Shown here in pieces: positions 42,358-50,039 of a stretch of DNA of 64,000 nt. This DNA comes from Actinomadura rayongensis (GTDB taxonomy: Bacteria; Actinomycetota; Actinomycetes; Streptosporangiales; Streptosporangiaceae), in NCBI RefSeq assembly GCF_009831215.1, contig NZ_WUTW01000001.1:620001-684000 (forward strand), written 5' to 3'. The position numbers and the translations under genes were made by a program. How positions within the stretch are numbered: position 1 is the stretch's first letter; every line of letters starts with the position of its first letter. The notes beneath the pieces are model-generated. The model had not been told where the DNA came from. It ran no database searches and was given only the letters and a program-made list of their open reading frames with translations.

Positions 42358-42393
42358 GAAACCGCCCTCCGGCTCCGGCCGGAGGGCGGTTTC
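42358..42393. terminator. Bidirectional terminator, perfect 15-bp stem
   Basis: GAAACCGCCCTCCGG (42358-42372) pairs perfectly with CCGGAGGGCGGTTTC (42379-42393) around a six-base loop. It separates the convergent DsbA-like and SoxR-like genes and can serve both directions. Confidence 0.88.
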
Positions 42394-42423
42394 GTCGTTT
42401 CTCCAGCGCTTCGGGCCTGTGGA

Positions 42424-42912
42424 TCAGTCCGCGCCGTCCTTGTCCTCCGGCGGGTCCAGCAGCCGCGGCCCGGGGCCCTCGCGGCCCAGGCTGTCGTGCG
42501 GGTTGGCCAGCGAGCAGAGGTCGATGGACAGGCAGCCGCAGCCGATGCACCCGGTCAGGTTGTCGCGGAGCCGCGTCAGCCGCTCGATCCGCGCGTCGAG
42601 CTGGTCGTGCCAGCGGCGGGACAGGACCTCCCAGTCCTCCCGGGTGGGCGTGCGCTCGTCGGGCAGCAGGGACAGCGCCTCCCGGATCGTCGCGAGCGGG
42701 ATCCCGACGCGCTGCGACACGCGGACGAACGCCACGCGGCGCAGCGTGTCACGGGCGTACCTGCGCTGGTTGCCGCTGGTCCGCCGGCTGGAGATCAGGC
42801 CCGCGCGCTCGTAGTAGCGCAACGTGGAGGTGGGCACGCCGCTGCGCGCGCCCAGCTCGCTGATCGTCATCTCCTTGGCGGTCCAGCTGAGTTCCGGCCG
42901 TTCGTCCGGCAT
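42424..42912 (-). CDS. soxR: SoxR-like MerR-family redox regulator with [2Fe-2S] cluster
   Basis: A 162-residue regulator: MerR helix-turn-helix (ISELGARSGVPTSTLRYYER), a dimerisation helix, and the diagnostic SoxR cluster motif CIGCGCLSIDLC (C-x2-C-x-C-x5-C). Oxidation of the [2Fe-2S] cluster, commonly by redox-cycling quinones or phenazines, switches it to an activator. It is the last gene of a leftward run that begins at the ABC exporter promoter (49128), and three promoters nearby share a MerR-type dyad. It is therefore the obvious candidate to sense the cluster's own quinone-type product. The start could also be ATG 42870. Confidence 0.93.
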   Translation of the reverse strand: MPDERPELSWTAKEMTISELGARSGVPTSTLRYYERAGLISSRRTSGNQRRYARDTLRRVAFVRVSQRVGIPLATIREALSLLPDERTPTREDWEVLSRRWHDQLDARIERLTRLRDNLTGCIGCGCLSIDLCSLANPHDSLGREGPGPRLLDPPEDKDGAD

Positions 42913-42921
42913 CCGCGTACG

Positions 42922-43803
42922 CTATCCGTCCGACCCGGCGGCGAACATCGCGAGCAGCGGGGGCGGGAACGCGCCGCCGGCCGCCGCCGCGCCGGTGAAC
43001 CGGGTGGCGAGGTCGGTCAGCCGGGCCGTGCCCGCCGGTCCGAGGTGCTCGTAGGGCGCGAGGTCGAGCCGGTCGGTCTCCTCTTCGAGGTCGTCGCGGA
43101 ACTGCGCGCCCTCTTCGGTGAGCCGTCCGTCCTCGTCCAGCAGGTCCCGGTCCCGCAGTCGCGCCTGCGCGGCGGCCCAGTCGTCCTCGGTCCAGCCGCG
43201 CTTGAGCATCACCATGTCCTTCGTCAGGCCGCCCTCGCGGGAGCAGTCGAGGACGAGCGCGTCCAGCCCGTACAGCTCGGCCTCCGCCAGCAGCGCGAGG
43301 TGGCCGTCGCCGCGGTGCTCGCGCAGCAGGGTGGCCGCGTGCCACAGCGCGAGGTGCGGCTCGTCGGGCACGGGCAGGTCGGCGTGGGCGGCGTAGAGCG
43401 CCCGTCCGGGGCGCAGCCCGGCCTCGGCCGCGCGCAGCGCCAGCTCGGCGGCCTCGGCCATCTCCGGCGCGCCGACGACCTCCGCGCCGAGGCACCGGCG
43501 CAGGATCGCGTCGGCGGCGGCGCGGCGCAGCTCCTGGACGCGGCCGGGGTCGGCGAGCGTCCAGATCCGGGGCAGGTGGGACGCGAGCATGGCGTGGCTG
43601 AAGCTGTAGAACGCCGCGCTGACGGGTCCGGGCCCGACCGGGCCGAGCGCGGCGGCGCGTCCGGCGACGTAGCAGGCCATCGGGTCGTCGAACCCGTGGT
43701 CGGCCAGCGCCTTGTCGAAGTCGGGGGAGAAGTAGATCGTGGAGTGCAGCGAGTTGAGCATGACGCTGCACTGGCGGCCCGCGTGCCGCGCGAGCGCGGT
43801 CAC
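42922..43803 (-). CDS. SCO6745-family protein of unknown function
   Basis: A 293-residue protein of the actinobacterial SCO6745 family, recognised by the N-terminal STIYFSPDFDKALADHGF and the block YVAGRAAALGPVGPGPVSAA. Much of the chain is helical with a winged-helix-like middle (LKRGWTEDDWAAAQARL then DEDGRLTEEG). No biochemical role is established. Start GTG at 43803 overlaps the stop of the SnoaL-like gene (GTGA). It lies nine bases before the SoxR gene in the same operon, so a role in tailoring, binding or resistance is possible. Confidence 0.75.
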   Translation of the reverse strand: MTALARHAGRQCSVMLNSLHSTIYFSPDFDKALADHGFDDPMACYVAGRAAALGPVGPGPVSAAFYSFSHAMLASHLPRIWTLADPGRVQELRRAAADAILRRCLGAEVVGAPEMAEAAELALRAAEAGLRPGRALYAAHADLPVPDEPHLALWHAATLLREHRGDGHLALLAEAELYGLDALVLDCSREGGLTKDMVMLKRGWTEDDWAAAQARLRDRDLLDEDGRLTEEGAQFRDDLEEETDRLDLAPYEHLGPAGTARLTDLATRFTGAAAAGGAFPPPLLAMFAAGSDG

Positions 43804-44330
43804 CGCCGGTCCTCGATCGTCGCGGGCAGCTCGCCGGCGCTCCAGCCGAGGTGGAACGCGAGCCGGCACAGTCGCCAGCCCGCGTCCGTCCGGACGGCGT
43901 CGGCCTCGTAGTGGCCGCCGATGTCGAACAGCGACTCGGGCCGGGCGGCGCCGTGGTTGACGTGCGTCGCCACGATCTGCGCGCGGACGGTGGCGCGGTC
44001 GCCGTCCAGCGCGATGATGTGGTTGCCGCTGAGGTGGTGCGTGCGCGCCCACTTCCGCTTGGCCTTCACCTGGTGCTCGGCGAGGCCGGACAGCCCGGCG
44101 TACCCGCCGATGGGGAAGTCGAGCAGGACGTCGTCGGTGAAGATCGACCCGTACCAGGCGTCGTCCAGGCCGCGCTCGTCGGCGGTGTCGAGGGCGATCA
44201 TGTACTGGTCGACCAGCGCGGAGATCGCGGCGCGGTCGGTGAGGGCGCGGACCTCGCGGTGCAGCGCGGCCAGCTCGTCGGCCGACCTCTGGTCCGGCTC
44301 GTGGGTCGTCGTGTCATGGCTCGGGGCCAC
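43800..44330 (-). CDS. SnoaL-like (NTF2-fold) protein
   Basis: A 176-residue protein of the SnoaL-like/NTF2 superfamily: ALTDRAAISALVDQYMIALD at the start of the fold, then HQVKAKRKWARTHHLSGNHII in the middle and WRLCRLAFHLGWSAG in the last strand. This fold is used for cyclases, dehydratases, hydroxylases and simple binding proteins in aromatic polyketide clusters. GTG at 44330 follows AAGGAG. It is coupled to its neighbours on both sides. The reaction is unknown; a post-PKS cyclisation, hydration or sequestration step are all possible. Confidence 0.72.
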   Translation of the reverse strand: MAPSHDTTTHEPDQRSADELAALHREVRALTDRAAISALVDQYMIALDTADERGLDDAWYGSIFTDDVLLDFPIGGYAGLSGLAEHQVKAKRKWARTHHLSGNHIIALDGDRATVRAQIVATHVNHGAARPESLFDIGGHYEADAVRTDAGWRLCRLAFHLGWSAGELPATIEDRR

Positions 44331-44332
44331 TG

Positions 44333-45310
44333 TCAGCTCCTTCGCGTCGTGAGGGCGGCGGCGTCGCGCAGCTCGTCCAGGAGTTCGGCCTGCCGCAGGC
44401 TCGCCGCGCCGTCGCAGGTTCCGGCGGCCACGGCGCGGGCGAAGGCGGTGACCGTGGCGACCACCTGGTCCTCGGCGTCGAGCGGCGGCTCCTCCACCCC
44501 GGACCGCCGTTCGACGCGCACCCGCGGCCGGTGGTCGGCGGGCGGGGTGAAGGCGCGGTCGACGGTGATCCGTCCCTCGCCGCCGTGCAGGGTGTAGGTC
44601 GAGACGTAGGCGTGTTCGAGGCCGAACGTCAGGTGCGCGGCGACTCCGTCCGGCGTCCGCAGCAGGGCCGCGCCGAGCGTGTCCACGCCGGTCACCCGCC
44701 CGCTGGACAGCATCGAGCCGACGACCGTCAGGTCCGGGCCGAGGAAGTGCAGGGCCGCGCGCACCGGGTAGACGCCGACGTCCCACAGCGCGCCGCCGCC
44801 GAGGTCGGCGTCGTAGCGGATGTCGCCGGGGGCCAGGCGCGGGATGGTGAACGCGGCGTGGAAGGCCCGGAGTTCGCCGATCGCGCCGCCGGAGACGAGC
44901 GCGCGCACCGCGGCGTGCTGGCCGTGATGGACGAACATGACGTTCTCCATCAGCACGAGCCCCCGCGACCGGGCCAGCGCGAAAAGTTCCGCCGTGCGCT
45001 CGGACGAAAGCGTGAGCGGTTTCTCCGCGAGCACGTGCTTTCCCGCGAGAAGGGCCCGTTCGACCCATTCCGCGTGCAGGGCTGCGGGCAGCGGGACGTA
45101 GACGGCGTCGACGTCGTCCGCCGCCAGCAGGCCCGCATAGCCGTGGACCGGGCGGCAGCCGAACGCGCGCGCCGTCTCGGCCGCACGCTCGGCGCTCCTG
45201 CTGGCCACGGCGACCGGGACGACGCCCGGTGCCGCGGCCATCGCCGGGAGGAGCCGCCGCACGGCGATGTCCGCGCAGCCAATGACGCCTATCCGCAGTG
45301 GTGGTGTCAT
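44333..45310 (-). CDS. Gfo/Idh/MocA oxidoreductase, probable NDP-sugar 3-ketoreductase
   Basis: A 325-residue Gfo/Idh/MocA protein: Rossmann loop IGVIGCADIAVRRLL, the family motif AGKHVLAEKPLT with its catalytic Lys, and GGGALWDVGVYPV in the substrate domain. Close functional types in antibiotic clusters (KijD10, SpnN, TylC1) reduce the 3-keto group made by a 2,3-dehydratase, and such a dehydratase is encoded at 37999. It is transcribed on the opposite strand from the other sugar genes, as part of the exporter operon. ATG 45310 was preferred over 45352. Confidence 0.88.
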   Translation of the reverse strand: MTPPLRIGVIGCADIAVRRLLPAMAAAPGVVPVAVASRSAERAAETARAFGCRPVHGYAGLLAADDVDAVYVPLPAALHAEWVERALLAGKHVLAEKPLTLSSERTAELFALARSRGLVLMENVMFVHHGQHAAVRALVSGGAIGELRAFHAAFTIPRLAPGDIRYDADLGGGALWDVGVYPVRAALHFLGPDLTVVGSMLSSGRVTGVDTLGAALLRTPDGVAAHLTFGLEHAYVSTYTLHGGEGRITVDRAFTPPADHRPRVRVERRSGVEEPPLDAEDQVVATVTAFARAVAAGTCDGAASLRQAELLDELRDAAALTTRRS

Positions 45311-45403
45311 TATTTTCCGGGCTCCTCGGGCCGGGGACATTTCTTCCGCCAATTTTCCGGGAATTGCCGGAAGGGGGTCAATCCCGGCACCGCTAGGTTT
45401 TGA

Positions 45404-47326
45404 CTAAGTGGCCGCCCGGTCGGCCGCGCCCGCCGCGAACTGCGCGTTGTGGAGCCGGGTGTAGGGGCCGTCGGCGGCCAGCAGTTCGTCGTGCCGGCCG
45501 CGTTCGACGATCCGGCCGTCCTCCATGACGAGGATCAGGTCGGCGTCGCGGATCGTGGACAGGCGGTGCGCGATGACGAAGCTCGTCCGGTTGCTGCGCA
45601 GCGCGGTCATGGCCCGCTGGATCAGCAGCTCGGTGCGCGTGTCGACCGCGCTCGTGGCCTCGTCCAGGATGAGCACGGACGGGTCGGCCAGCAGCGCGCG
45701 GGCGATGGTGATGAGCTGCCGCTCGCCCGCGCTGACGGTCGTGCCCTCGTCGTCGAGGACGGTGTCGTAGCCGTCGGGCAGCGTCCGCACGAACGGGTCG
45801 ACGTAGGTGGCGCGCGCGGCCTCCTCCACGGCGTCGCGGCTCGCGCCGGCCGCGCCGAACGCGATGTTCTCGGCGATCGTCCCGTGGAACAGCCAGGTGT
45901 CCTGGAGGACCATGCCGGTCCGGGAGCGCAGGTCGCGCCGGGTCATCTCGGTGACGTCCACGCCGTCGAGGGTGATGCGCCCGCCCGTCACCTCGTAGAA
46001 CCGCATGAGCAGGTTCACGAGCGTCGTCTTGCCCGCGCCGGTCGGGCCGACGATGGCGACGGTCTCGCCCGGCCGCACCGACAGCGACAGGTTCTCGATC
46101 AGCGGCTTGTCCGGCGTGTAGCGGAACGAGACGTCGTGGAACTCGACCCGTCCCTCGTTCGCCGCGGGGGTCTTCGGCCGGAACGGGTCGGGCGACTGGT
46201 CCGGGGCGTCCAGCAGGTCGAAGATCCGGGCCGCCGAGGCGTAGCCGGACTGGATCAGGTTGGACACGCTCGCGACCTGCGTGATCGGCTGCGAGAACTG
46301 CCGGGAGTACTGGATGAACGCCTGGACGTCGCCGAGGCTCAGCGACCCGGACGCGACCTTGAGCCCGCCGACGACCGCGATGAGGACGAAGCTGAGGTTG
46401 CCGACGAACATCGTCGCGGGCTGGATGATCCCGGACAGGAACTGCGCGCGCAGGCTCGACCGGTACAGCTCGTCGTTGCGCTCGCGGAACTCGGCGACCG
46501 CCGCGTCCCGGCGGCCGAACGCCTTGACGACGGAGTGGCCGGTGTAGGTCTCGTCCACCTGCGCGTTGAGCCGTCCGGTCGCGGCCCACTGTTCGAGGAA
46601 CTGGGGCTGCGACCGCTTGCCGAGCCGCGCCGTGACGTACATCGACAGCGGCACGGTGACCAGCGCGATCAGCGCCAGCAGCGGCGAGATCACCAGCATG
46701 ATCGCCAGCACGCCGACCACGGTCAGGATCGAGGTGAGCAGCTGGCTGAGCGTCTGCTGGAGGACCTGCGCGACGTTGTCGACGTCGTTGGTGATCCGGC
46801 TGAGCACCTCGCCGCGCGGCTGCGTGTCGAAGTAGGCGAGCGGCAGCCGGTTCAGCTTGTCCTCGGCCTGCGCGCGGAGCCGGAACATGGCCCGCTGGAC
46901 GGCGGCGGCGGTGATGCGTCCCTGGAGGATGCCGAGCCCGGCGGCCACGGCGTAGATCGCGAGCACCGCCAGCAGGACGTGGCCGAGCGCGGTGAAGTCC
47001 ACGCCGTGCCCGGGGCGCACCGGCACCGATCCGAGCAGGTCGGCCCGGTCGCCGTGGCCCTCCTGGCGCAGCCGCTCGGCCGCCTCGGACGTGCTGACGC
47101 CCGCCGGGAGGCCGCGGCCGAGCACCCCGGCGAGGACGAGGTTGGTGGCCTTGGCGAGGATCTTCGGTCCGATGACGGTGAGCGCGACCGAGGCGATCCC
47201 GAGCACGACGCCGACGGCGATGAGCGGCCGTTCGGGCCGCAGCAGGGCGCGCAGCCTGCGCGTCGTCGGGCCGAACGCGAGCGACTTCTCGTCGACGGGA
47301 CGCGGCGGGGGGACGGGAACGCCCAT
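45404..47326 (-). CDS. ABC exporter subunit B (membrane domain fused to ATPase)
   Basis: A 640-residue type IV (B-family) half exporter: six helices, then Walker A GPTGAGKTTLVNLLM, Walker B SVLILDEATSAVD with the catalytic Glu, and H-loop FVIAHRLST. The signature motif is degenerate (TVSAGERQLITIARAL instead of LSGGQ). A long insert between TM1 and TM2 (GRGLPAGVSTSEAAERLRQ) is typical of one partner in heterodimeric exporters. It overlaps the partner stop by ATGA. Together they probably export the cluster product or remove redox-toxic intermediates. Confidence 0.93.
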   Translation of the reverse strand: MGVPVPPPRPVDEKSLAFGPTTRRLRALLRPERPLIAVGVVLGIASVALTVIGPKILAKATNLVLAGVLGRGLPAGVSTSEAAERLRQEGHGDRADLLGSVPVRPGHGVDFTALGHVLLAVLAIYAVAAGLGILQGRITAAAVQRAMFRLRAQAEDKLNRLPLAYFDTQPRGEVLSRITNDVDNVAQVLQQTLSQLLTSILTVVGVLAIMLVISPLLALIALVTVPLSMYVTARLGKRSQPQFLEQWAATGRLNAQVDETYTGHSVVKAFGRRDAAVAEFRERNDELYRSSLRAQFLSGIIQPATMFVGNLSFVLIAVVGGLKVASGSLSLGDVQAFIQYSRQFSQPITQVASVSNLIQSGYASAARIFDLLDAPDQSPDPFRPKTPAANEGRVEFHDVSFRYTPDKPLIENLSLSVRPGETVAIVGPTGAGKTTLVNLLMRFYEVTGGRITLDGVDVTEMTRRDLRSRTGMVLQDTWLFHGTIAENIAFGAAGASRDAVEEAARATYVDPFVRTLPDGYDTVLDDEGTTVSAGERQLITIARALLADPSVLILDEATSAVDTRTELLIQRAMTALRSNRTSFVIAHRLSTIRDADLILVMEDGRIVERGRHDELLAADGPYTRLHNAQFAAGAADRAAT

Positions 47327-49074
47327 CAGGCGGCCTCCTGCTCCGTGAGCTGGGAGAGAACGATCTCCCGGTAGGTCGGGGAATCGGCCATGAGCCGCCG
47401 GTGGGTGCCGGTGCCGGTGATCTCGCCGTGGTCGAGCACGACGATCCGGTCGGCGTCGCGGACGGTGTTGACCCGCTGCGCGACGATCACGACGGTCGCC
47501 TCGGCCGTCTCGTCGGCCAGCGCGGCGCGCAGCGCGGCGTCGGTGGCGTAGTCGAGCGCGGAGAACGAGTCGTCGAACAGGTAGATCTTCGGGCGCGGGA
47601 CGAGCGCGCGGGCGATGGCGAGGCGCTGCCGCTGGCCCCCGGACAGGTTGCCGCCGTTCTGCTCGATCCGCGCCTCCAGGCCGTCCGGGAGGGCCGCGAC
47701 GAAGTCCTCGGCCTGGGCGACGCGCAGCGCGTGCCACAGCTCGTCGTCGCTCGCGTCCGGACGGCCGTAGCGCAGGTTGGACGCCACCGTGCCGGAGAAC
47801 AGGAACGGGCGCTGCGGGACGTAGCCGACCTCCCGCGCCAGCAGGGCCGGGTCGATCTTGCGGACGTCCACGCCGCCGACCAGCACCGTCCCGGCGCTCG
47901 CGTCGAGCAGCCGGGGGACGAGCGCGAGCAGCGTGGACTTGCCGCTGCCGGTGCTGCCGATCACGGCGGTCACCTCGCCGGGGCGCGCGACGAGGTCGAT
48001 CCCGTGCAGCACCGGCTGCGCCGCGCCCGGATAGCTGAACCCGACGTCGCGGAACTCCAGCACCCCCGGCTCGGGCAGCGCGGTCACCGCGTCCGCCGGC
48101 GGCCGGCCGGACGGCTCGGTGCCGAGCACCTCCTCGATCCGCTCGGCGGAGACCTCGGCGCGCGGCGCCATCATGAACATGAAGGTCGCCGTCATCACCG
48201 ACATCAGGATCTGCATCAGGTAGCTGAGGAACGCGGTCAGCGCGCCGATCCGCAGGTCGCCCCCGTCCACGCGGTGCCCGCCGAACCACAGGACGGTGAC
48301 GCTGGACAGGTTGAAGACGAGCATCACGGCGGGGAACATCAGCGCCGTGAGGTAGCCGACGCCGAGCGACACGTCCCGCACCCGGGCGTTGGCCGCCGCA
48401 AAGCGGTCCCGCTCGTCGTCCTCCCGGACGAAGGCGCGGACCACCCGGACGCCGCCGATCTGCTCGCGGATGATGCGGTTGAGCCCGTCCACCCGGTCCT
48501 GCATCACGCGGAACAGCGGACGCAGCCGGACGATGATCGCCCCGATCGTCACGCCCAGGACCGGCACGATGACCAGCAGCAGGGCCGACAGCCCGACGTC
48601 CTGGTTCAGGGCCAGCAGCACGCCGCCGACGGCGGTGAGGGGCGCCGCCACGACGGTGATCAGCGTCATCACGGCCAGCGACTGCACCTGGAGGACGTCG
48701 TTGGTGGTCCGCGTGATCAGCGACGGGGTGCCGAGCCGTCCCATCTCCTCGGCCGAGAACCGGTGGACCTGCGTGAACACCGCCTCGCGCAGGTCACGGC
48801 CGAGGCCGAGCGCGATCCGCGTGCCGAAGTACAGCGCGCCGAGGCTCGCGGCCACCTGCACCAGCGAGGCGGCGATCATGATCCCGCCGGAGCGGAGAAT
48901 GTAGGACGTGTCGCCGCGCAGCACACCGTTGTCGATGATCTGGCCGTTCAGCGTCGGCAGGTAAAGCGTGGCCAGCGCCTGCACCGATTGCAGGAGGACG
49001 ACCATGTACAGGGGTTTGCGGTAGCGGTGCGCATATCTGCGCACGAGCCGGATCAGCACGTTGACCGTCCTCAT
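47326..49074 (-). CDS. ABC exporter subunit A (membrane domain fused to ATPase)
   Basis: A 582-residue half exporter: six helices, Walker [16 protein letters not shown], intact signature GNLSGGQRQRLAIARAL, Walker B KIYLFDDSFSALD. The residue after the Walker B Asp is Asp rather than catalytic Glu, so this subunit provides the degenerate ATP site, while the partner provides the Glu and has the degenerate signature. This is the asymmetric heterodimer arrangement of TM287/288-type exporters. It is the first gene behind the SoxR-type promoter at 49098-49128. Confidence 0.93.
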   Translation of the reverse strand: MRTVNVLIRLVRRYAHRYRKPLYMVVLLQSVQALATLYLPTLNGQIIDNGVLRGDTSYILRSGGIMIAASLVQVAASLGALYFGTRIALGLGRDLREAVFTQVHRFSAEEMGRLGTPSLITRTTNDVLQVQSLAVMTLITVVAAPLTAVGGVLLALNQDVGLSALLLVIVPVLGVTIGAIIVRLRPLFRVMQDRVDGLNRIIREQIGGVRVVRAFVREDDERDRFAAANARVRDVSLGVGYLTALMFPAVMLVFNLSSVTVLWFGGHRVDGGDLRIGALTAFLSYLMQILMSVMTATFMFMMAPRAEVSAERIEEVLGTEPSGRPPADAVTALPEPGVLEFRDVGFSYPGAAQPVLHGIDLVARPGEVTAVIGSTGSGKSTLLALVPRLLDASAGTVLVGGVDVRKIDPALLAREVGYVPQRPFLFSGTVASNLRYGRPDASDDELWHALRVAQAEDFVAALPDGLEARIEQNGGNLSGGQRQRLAIARALVPRPKIYLFDDSFSALDYATDAALRAALADETAEATVVIVAQRVNTVRDADRIVVLDHGEITGTGTHRRLMADSPTYREIVLSQLTEQEAA

Positions 49075-49097
49075 GGGAAATGCGGCGTGTCAACCGA

Positions 49098-49128
49098 AGG
49101 CTGCACGTTGAACCAAGGTTCAAGTCAA
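49098..49128 (-). promoter_or_regulatory. MerR/SoxR-type promoter of the ABC exporter operon
   Basis: Read on the minus strand: -35 TTGACT (49128-49123), 19-base spacer, -10 CAGCCT (49103-49098). The spacer holds the dyad TTGAACC-NN-GGTTCAA (49108-49123), the best-conserved of the three copies in the window. Transcription would start about 17 bases before the exporter start codon and could run through to the SoxR gene. Confidence 0.72.
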
Positions 49129-49134
49129 GCCGTT

Positions 49135-49941
49135 TCAGCGGTGCGCGGCGCGTCCGGCGAATGCGCGGTCGACGTCCTCGGCGTGATAACGCGTGCGTCC
49201 GTTCTCCGAGCGCCGCCGCCACCGCTGCTCGCTCGCCATCCGGTAGATGCTGCCCGGGGCGGCGTTCCACAGCCGCGCGATGTCGCCGGTGCTCAGCCAC
49301 AGTTCCCCGGTCCGGCCGATCCGCCCGCTGAGCGCGACCCACTGGTCGTCGGTCCAGCGGTGCGCGGGGTCGGTGTCGCAGACGATCACCGCGCGGTCGC
49401 GGGTCTCGGCGACGAGGCTGCCCGGGCAGTCGTCCTCCACGCACGGCCCGACCGGCACCCGGCGGGCCCGGTCGGGGTAGGCGATCCTGCGGGCGGCGCG
49501 CGTCAGCCGCCCGATCTCGGCGCCGAAGTCGGCGGCGGCCTCGTGCCCGGCCAGCCAGTCCAGATGGCGTTCCAGGAACGCGGCCATCGCGGTCACCTCG
49601 CGCCTCGGCAGCCCGACCCGGCGCTGGTCGGCGACCAGGTCGCTCCAGGACGCGAGCAGCGCGACGATCGCGGACCGGATCTCGGCCGCGCCCGCGTTGA
49701 ACGGCAGTCCGGGCAGGCCCCCGCCGGTCGTCCGGTCGCCGCGCCGGCCCGTCCCGTCCAGGCGGCGGCCGGTCTCGGCGTACAGCGCGGGCAGCCCGCG
49801 CAGCGCCGTCGCGACGCCGTCCCGGCACGGGCGGCACAGGCGCGCGCCCCCGGCCACCGGGCCCGGCGTGTCGCCGGACCTGCATTTCTTCGCGGAGCAG
49901 AGCGCTCCCCGCCGGACGTGCGCAACCGAATTTCCGTCCAT
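49135..49941 (-). CDS. Helix-turn-helix protein with N-terminal Cys motifs
   Basis: A 268-residue protein with two Cys pairs near the N-terminus (CSAKKC and CRPCRDG) and further Cys at CVEDDC, resembling a small zinc ribbon, and a C-terminal MerR/excisionase-like winged helix (WLSTGDIARLWNAAPGSIYR then RYHAEDVDRAF). Such proteins are common and uncharacterised in filamentous actinomycetes. It probably binds DNA. It sits just upstream of the exporter operon and may mark the right border of the polyketide cluster. No target is known. Confidence 0.65.
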   Translation of the reverse strand: MDGNSVAHVRRGALCSAKKCRSGDTPGPVAGGARLCRPCRDGVATALRGLPALYAETGRRLDGTGRRGDRTTGGGLPGLPFNAGAAEIRSAIVALLASWSDLVADQRRVGLPRREVTAMAAFLERHLDWLAGHEAAADFGAEIGRLTRAARRIAYPDRARRVPVGPCVEDDCPGSLVAETRDRAVIVCDTDPAHRWTDDQWVALSGRIGRTGELWLSTGDIARLWNAAPGSIYRMASEQRWRRRSENGRTRYHAEDVDRAFAGRAAHR

Positions 49942-50039
49942 TGCTGTCCCCTTTGCGGCGGCCTGGCCGATGTTCGGGACAGTAGTTCCGGCATTTATCC
50001 GGAACAAGGAGAGCAGCCCTAGGACTTCGCTAAGCGAAT

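Noticed and set aside
42424..42912. Mercury or copper MerR-type sensor
   Set aside because: The four-cysteine motif CIGCGCLSIDLC is the SoxR [2Fe-2S] pattern and not the two-Cys metal loop of MerR or CueR.
45449..50022. Long forward ORFs opposite the ABC exporter genes
   Set aside because: Shadow frames of the two exporter genes and the helix-turn-helix gene; low-complexity products without recognisable motifs.
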